Origin: Campylobacterales bacterium
GTDB taxonomy: Bacteria > Campylobacterota > Campylobacteria > Campylobacterales > Thiovulaceae
DNA: 8,306 nt
Reading direction: 5' to 3'
Assembly: GCA_012963895.1 (NCBI GenBank)
Contig: DTUW01000063.1
Location: forward strand, 1-8,306
Position numbers and translations under genes: made by a program. The notes under the pieces were generated by a model. The model did not search any database. It worked only from the letters and a program-made list of their open reading frames with translations, and was not told the origin of the DNA. Shown in pieces: positions 6,451 to 8,306 of the stretch. Position 1 is the first letter of the stretch. Every line of letters begins with the position of its first letter.

Positions 6451-6556
6451 TTTCAGCCAACCTGTTTCGCTCTCATTCATATTCGAAACTATCGGGGTGA
6501 TTATCACCCTCTCCCTTATTGGGGTTGGGCTAGTGAAGTTGGGAAAAAAGAGATAG
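6443..6556 (+). CDS. Small single-pass membrane protein, 37 aa, overlapping the ileS stop
   Basis: A short ORF starts at an ATG 5 nt before the ileS stop (8-nt overlap, a different frame) and is preceded by a strong GAGGTG site inside the last ileS codons. It encodes a short polar start (MVDFSQPVSLSF), a hydrophobic stretch of about 20 residues (about 12-32, with FETIGVIITLSLIGVGLV) and a basic end (LGKKR), the layout of a single transmembrane helix. The positive tail suggests a cytoplasmic C-terminus. The start overlap implies translational coupling to ileS. It has no cysteine and no domain I can name, and its function is unknown. From unchecked memory, Campylobacter jejuni also has a small hypothetical gene just after ileS, which would support a real gene. 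Codon use is ordinary. It could still be a chance ORF in the 3' untranslated region, so confidence is moderate. Confidence 0.6.
   Translation: MVDFSQPVSLSFIFETIGVIITLSLIGVGLVKLGKKR
6495..6509. repeat. Short perfect inverted repeat GGGTGAT-T-ATCACCC
   Basis: Seven-base arms (6495-6501 and 6503-6509) flank a single base. As RNA this would fold as a 6-bp stem with a 3-nt loop. It lies in the middle of the small ORF, in the hydrophobic segment (codons for GVIITL). There is no T-run on either side, so it does not look like a standard intrinsic terminator, though it may stabilise the ileS message end. Confidence 0.5.
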
Positions 6557-6562
6557 CTATCT
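6551..6562. repeat. 12-bp palindrome holding two abutting convergent stop codons
   Basis: AGATAGCTATCT is a perfect palindrome. Its left half contains TAG (6554-6556), the plus-strand stop of the small ORF, and its right half contains CTA (6557-6559), the minus-strand TAG of the phosphoesterase gene. The two genes therefore meet with no bases between them. Without a loop it would not form a stable hairpin. Confidence 0.85.
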
Positions 6563-7069
6563 GGTGAATCTATATTCTTTCTCTTCCCAATCTTCTGTCC
6601 CAAGTTCTCTCTCAAACATCTTTACTATATATCTATCTGTCTCTATATCCAATAGAGCCATTTGACTAAATGGCATATTTCGAGCTATCACTTCGCCCGG
6701 ATTGAGGTATAGAGTTCCCTTTTCAAATTGGACATGCCTAATATGGGTATGTCCATAGATAACCACATCACTATCAGGGGTCATATAGTAAGGGTGGTGC
6801 ATCAATTTGAATGTTGTCTCCCCTATTTTGAAATAGTGAGGCTCTTGAACCAAATTGAAATCGTTATGGAACTTCAAAAGTTTTCTATCATTGTTTCCAT
6901 AGACCGCTATATAGACTATCTTTTTACTCTCCAAATAGTCTAATAGTTCAAATCGAACTATATCCCCCGCATGGATAATATATTCAGCTCCATTTTTTAT
7001 CAGAAAATCGACCGCCTTTTTAGCTCTACCCAATTTTTTGTGGGTATCGGCGATTACTCCAACCTTCAT
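6557..7069 (-). CDS. YfcE/MJ0936-type metallophosphoesterase
   Basis: This 170-residue cytosolic protein has the calcineurin-like fold of the small bacterial and archaeal phosphodiesterases (YfcE, MJ0936), which hydrolyse phosphodiester bonds with two divalent metals; physiological substrates are mostly unknown. The full metal-ligand set is visible: D8-T-H10 near the start, G35-D36, G58-N59-N60-D61, His91 in MHHP, and G106-H107-T-H109. The family's LNPG follows at 122-125. Length is normal for the group (about 160-185). There is no signal peptide. The ATG overlaps the topA stop as ATGA, with AAAGGAG four bases before it, so it is co-translated with topA. The C-terminal stretch (EDWEEKEYRFTR) is charged and extends beyond the core fold. 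The pairing with topA may be only an operon convenience. The exact substrate cannot be inferred. Confidence 0.92.
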   Translation of the reverse strand: MKVGVIADTHKKLGRAKKAVDFLIKNGAEYIIHAGDIVRFELLDYLESKKIVYIAVYGNNDRKLLKFHNDFNLVQEPHYFKIGETTFKLMHHPYYMTPDSDVVIYGHTHIRHVQFEKGTLYLNPGEVIARNMPFSQMALLDIETDRYIVKMFERELGTEDWEEKEYRFTR

Positions 7070-8306
7070 GTTTCTCCTTTTGGTTTGGACCTAGATGAAA
7101 ATCTACACTTTGGATACTCTTCACATCGATAATATGGCTTTTTGGTGTGGGTATATTCTATTACCCTTTTTCCACATTTTGGACAATTCACCTCATCGAG
7201 ATATTTTGGATTTTTCGGTCTCGTGTATCTACATTTTGGAAAACTACTACAAGCTAAAAACTCTCCATTTTTCCCCTCTTTAATAGCGAGAGGTGAGCCA
7301 CATATAGGACACTTTTCATCAGATAGCTTTACCTCTTTCCGTTTTATAGGGGTTCCATCGATGTTTTCCATATATCTACATTTTGGATAACTGCTACAAC
7401 CTATAAACTCTCCATATCGCCCTTTTCGTTTAACCAACTCACTCCCACACTCTGGACACTCTCTACCAACAGGGGTAGCACTTTTCAAGCTCTTGATTTC
7501 CTTTTTCCCCTTCTCTATCTGTTGAATAAATGGAAAATAGAAATCCAATAGAACTTTTTGCCAATCCTCTTTACCCTCAGCAATGGAATCTAGTGTCTCC
7601 TCCATCTTAGCGGTAAAACTCTTATCCACTATATTTGGAAAGTGCTTTTCAAGAATTTCAGTAACTGTAAAAGCTATCTCTGTTGGGGTTATCTGTTTCT
7701 TCTCTATCGATATATATCTTCTATCCACAAGGGTAGAGATAGTTGGGGCATATGTTGAAGGTCGTCCAATTCCTAGGCTTTCTAACTTTTTGACTAATCC
7801 AGCTTCTGAATAGCGATGAGGTGGCTCGGTCCATTTCTGTAACTTTTGGACATGTTGCAAAATGAGCCTATCTCCAACCTTGAAGTCAGGAACTATCCTA
7901 TCTCTATTCTCCAATTTAGAAAAGAGATAGAACCCGTCAAATTCCAAAGTCCTACCCTGAATTTTGAATCTTGCCCCCTGTTCGCCTTTAACAAAAATGG
8001 TAGTAGTATGGAAAATAGCATTAGAGGTTTGAGATGCCATAAATCTATTGTAGATAAGTCTATACAACTTAGCCAAATCACTATCTAAGAATTTATCAAC
8101 CTCATCGGGAGCTAATTCCACTATTGTAGGACGGATAGCCTCGTGAGCCTCTTGAGCCCCTTTCGATTTAGAGGAGTATTTCCTAATCCCTTGAATATAT
8201 TTTTTTCCCTGTTTGCTCTCTATCTGTTGTAGAGCCTTTTTAGTTGCCTCTTCTGAAAGATTGAGGGAATCGGTTCTCATGTAGGTAATTAGTCCGGACT
8301 TTTTAC
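7066..8306 (-). CDS. topA: DNA topoisomerase I, C-terminal part (5'-truncated by window edge)
   Basis: Type IA topoisomerase, which relaxes negative supercoils by cutting one strand through a phosphotyrosine link. The frame is open to the right edge, giving 412 visible residues; the N-terminal Toprim domain is off-window. Reading in from the edge: KKSGLITYMRTDSLNLS, where the Tyr encoded at 8281-8283 is the catalytic tyrosine of the family's YMRTDS motif. The ATG at 8278-8280 right after it is therefore internal and not a start. Then come AHEAIRPT, TEPPHRYSEAGLVKKLE, GIGRPSTYA and the end of the core. Three C4 zinc fingers follow: CPECG...CSSYPKC (7378-7458), CPICG...CSSFPKC (7231-7311) and CPKCG...CEEYPKC (7105-7185). 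These bind DNA and, in the family, RNA polymerase. The end is basic (SSRSKPKGET). The phosphoesterase gene follows with an ATGA overlap. All visible motifs are intact. Confidence 0.97.
   Translation of the reverse strand, partial: KKSGLITYMRTDSLNLSEEATKKALQQIESKQGKKYIQGIRKYSSKSKGAQEAHEAIRPTIVELAPDEVDKFLDSDLAKLYRLIYNRFMASQTSNAIFHTTTIFVKGEQGARFKIQGRTLEFDGFYLFSKLENRDRIVPDFKVGDRLILQHVQKLQKWTEPPHRYSEAGLVKKLESLGIGRPSTYAPTISTLVDRRYISIEKKQITPTEIAFTVTEILEKHFPNIVDKSFTAKMEETLDSIAEGKEDWQKVLLDFYFPFIQQIEKGKKEIKSLKSATPVGRECPECGSELVKRKGRYGEFIGCSSYPKCRYMENIDGTPIKRKEVKLSDEKCPICGSPLAIKEGKNGEFLACSSFPKCRYTRPKNPKYLDEVNCPKCGKRVIEYTHTKKPYYRCEEYPKCRFSSRSKPKGET
7074..7080 (-). promoter_or_regulatory. Ribosome binding site of the phosphoesterase gene, inside topA
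   Basis: AAAGGAG on the minus strand precedes the ATG by four bases (AAAC) and lies in the last topA codons (region encoding SKPKGET). With the ATGA stop/start overlap, it indicates coupled translation. Confidence 0.7.
7226..7415 (-). repeat. Diverged direct repeat of topA zinc-finger units
   Basis: Bases 7226-7268 and 7373-7415 match at 39 of 43 positions by my hand alignment, offset by 147 bp (49 codons). They encode GEFLACSSFPKCRY and GEFIGCSSYPKCRY, the second halves of adjacent zinc fingers. The third finger (7105-7185) is more diverged. Identity at the DNA level this high suggests recent duplication or gene conversion between fingers. Confidence 0.7.

Noticed and set aside
6415..6615. 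66-codon minus-strand ORF across the ileS/phosphoesterase junction
   Set aside because: It overlaps the 3' end of the phosphoesterase in another frame and the small plus-strand ORF, with no convincing ribosome site or hydrophobic pattern.
7168..7730. DnaA-box-like sequences (TTTTCCACA at 7168-7176, TTATCCACT at 7622-7630, CTATCCACA at 7721-7729)
   Set aside because: All lie inside topA, including zinc-finger codons, are widely spaced, and are not next to an AT-rich unwinding element or dnaA; no origin is supported.
1..8306. Mobile element, phage remnant, CRISPR array, defence island or RNA gene
   Set aside because: No transposase or integrase, no terminal repeats with target duplications, no regularly spaced repeats, and no tRNA- or rRNA-like sequence was seen; gene content and base use look uniform.

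Overview
The window is AT-rich, very tightly packed bacterial chromosome. It most likely comes from a member of the Campylobacterota (Epsilonproteobacteria; a free-living Sulfurimonas/Sulfurovum/Arcobacter-type organism is my guess). The grounds are a soluble PAS histidine kinase with the H-box HQWRQPLN, a FIST sensor gene fused end to start with it, a 913-residue bacterial IleRS with a CPRCW zinc knuckle, and a left-edge protein rich in the bacterial N-glycosylation sequon D/E-X-N-X-S/T. The genus is inference; no rRNA or other marker is present.

Layout, left to right. (1) 2-1066 (+): C-terminal 354 residues of an unrecognised, probably exported protein whose true start lies left of the window. 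It has a Gly/Thr/Ser repeat linker, two related domains in tandem and seven extended sequons. (2) 1069-3624 (-): a two-gene unit, a FIST-domain sensor started at TTG followed with no gap by a cytosolic PAS/HisKA/HATPase histidine kinase. No response regulator is present. (3) 3625-3708: an 84-bp divergent control region with back-to-back TAGAAT -10-like boxes and identical Shine-Dalgarno leaders, together forming nested perfect inverted repeats. (4) 3709-6556 (+): ileS, whose stop codon is overlapped by a 37-codon ORF predicted to encode a single-pass membrane peptide. (5) 6557-8306 (-): topA (5' end beyond the right edge) followed, through an ATGA overlap, by a YfcE/MJ0936-type metallophosphoesterase.

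The transcription units alternate in direction with almost no space: convergent stops are 2 bp apart at 1066/1069 and directly abut at 6556/6557, the latter at the centre of a 12-bp palindrome. A candidate terminator for the first convergent pair lies inside the kinase coding sequence. No mobile element, CRISPR array, tRNA or rRNA was seen, and no gene-free stretch exceeds 84 bp.

Most of the content is housekeeping (translation, DNA topology) plus one local signalling pair. I see no clearly new multi-gene system. The least explained items are the multi-sequon tandem-domain protein, the small membrane ORF coupled to ileS, the FIST-kinase pair and the symmetrical divergent promoter.
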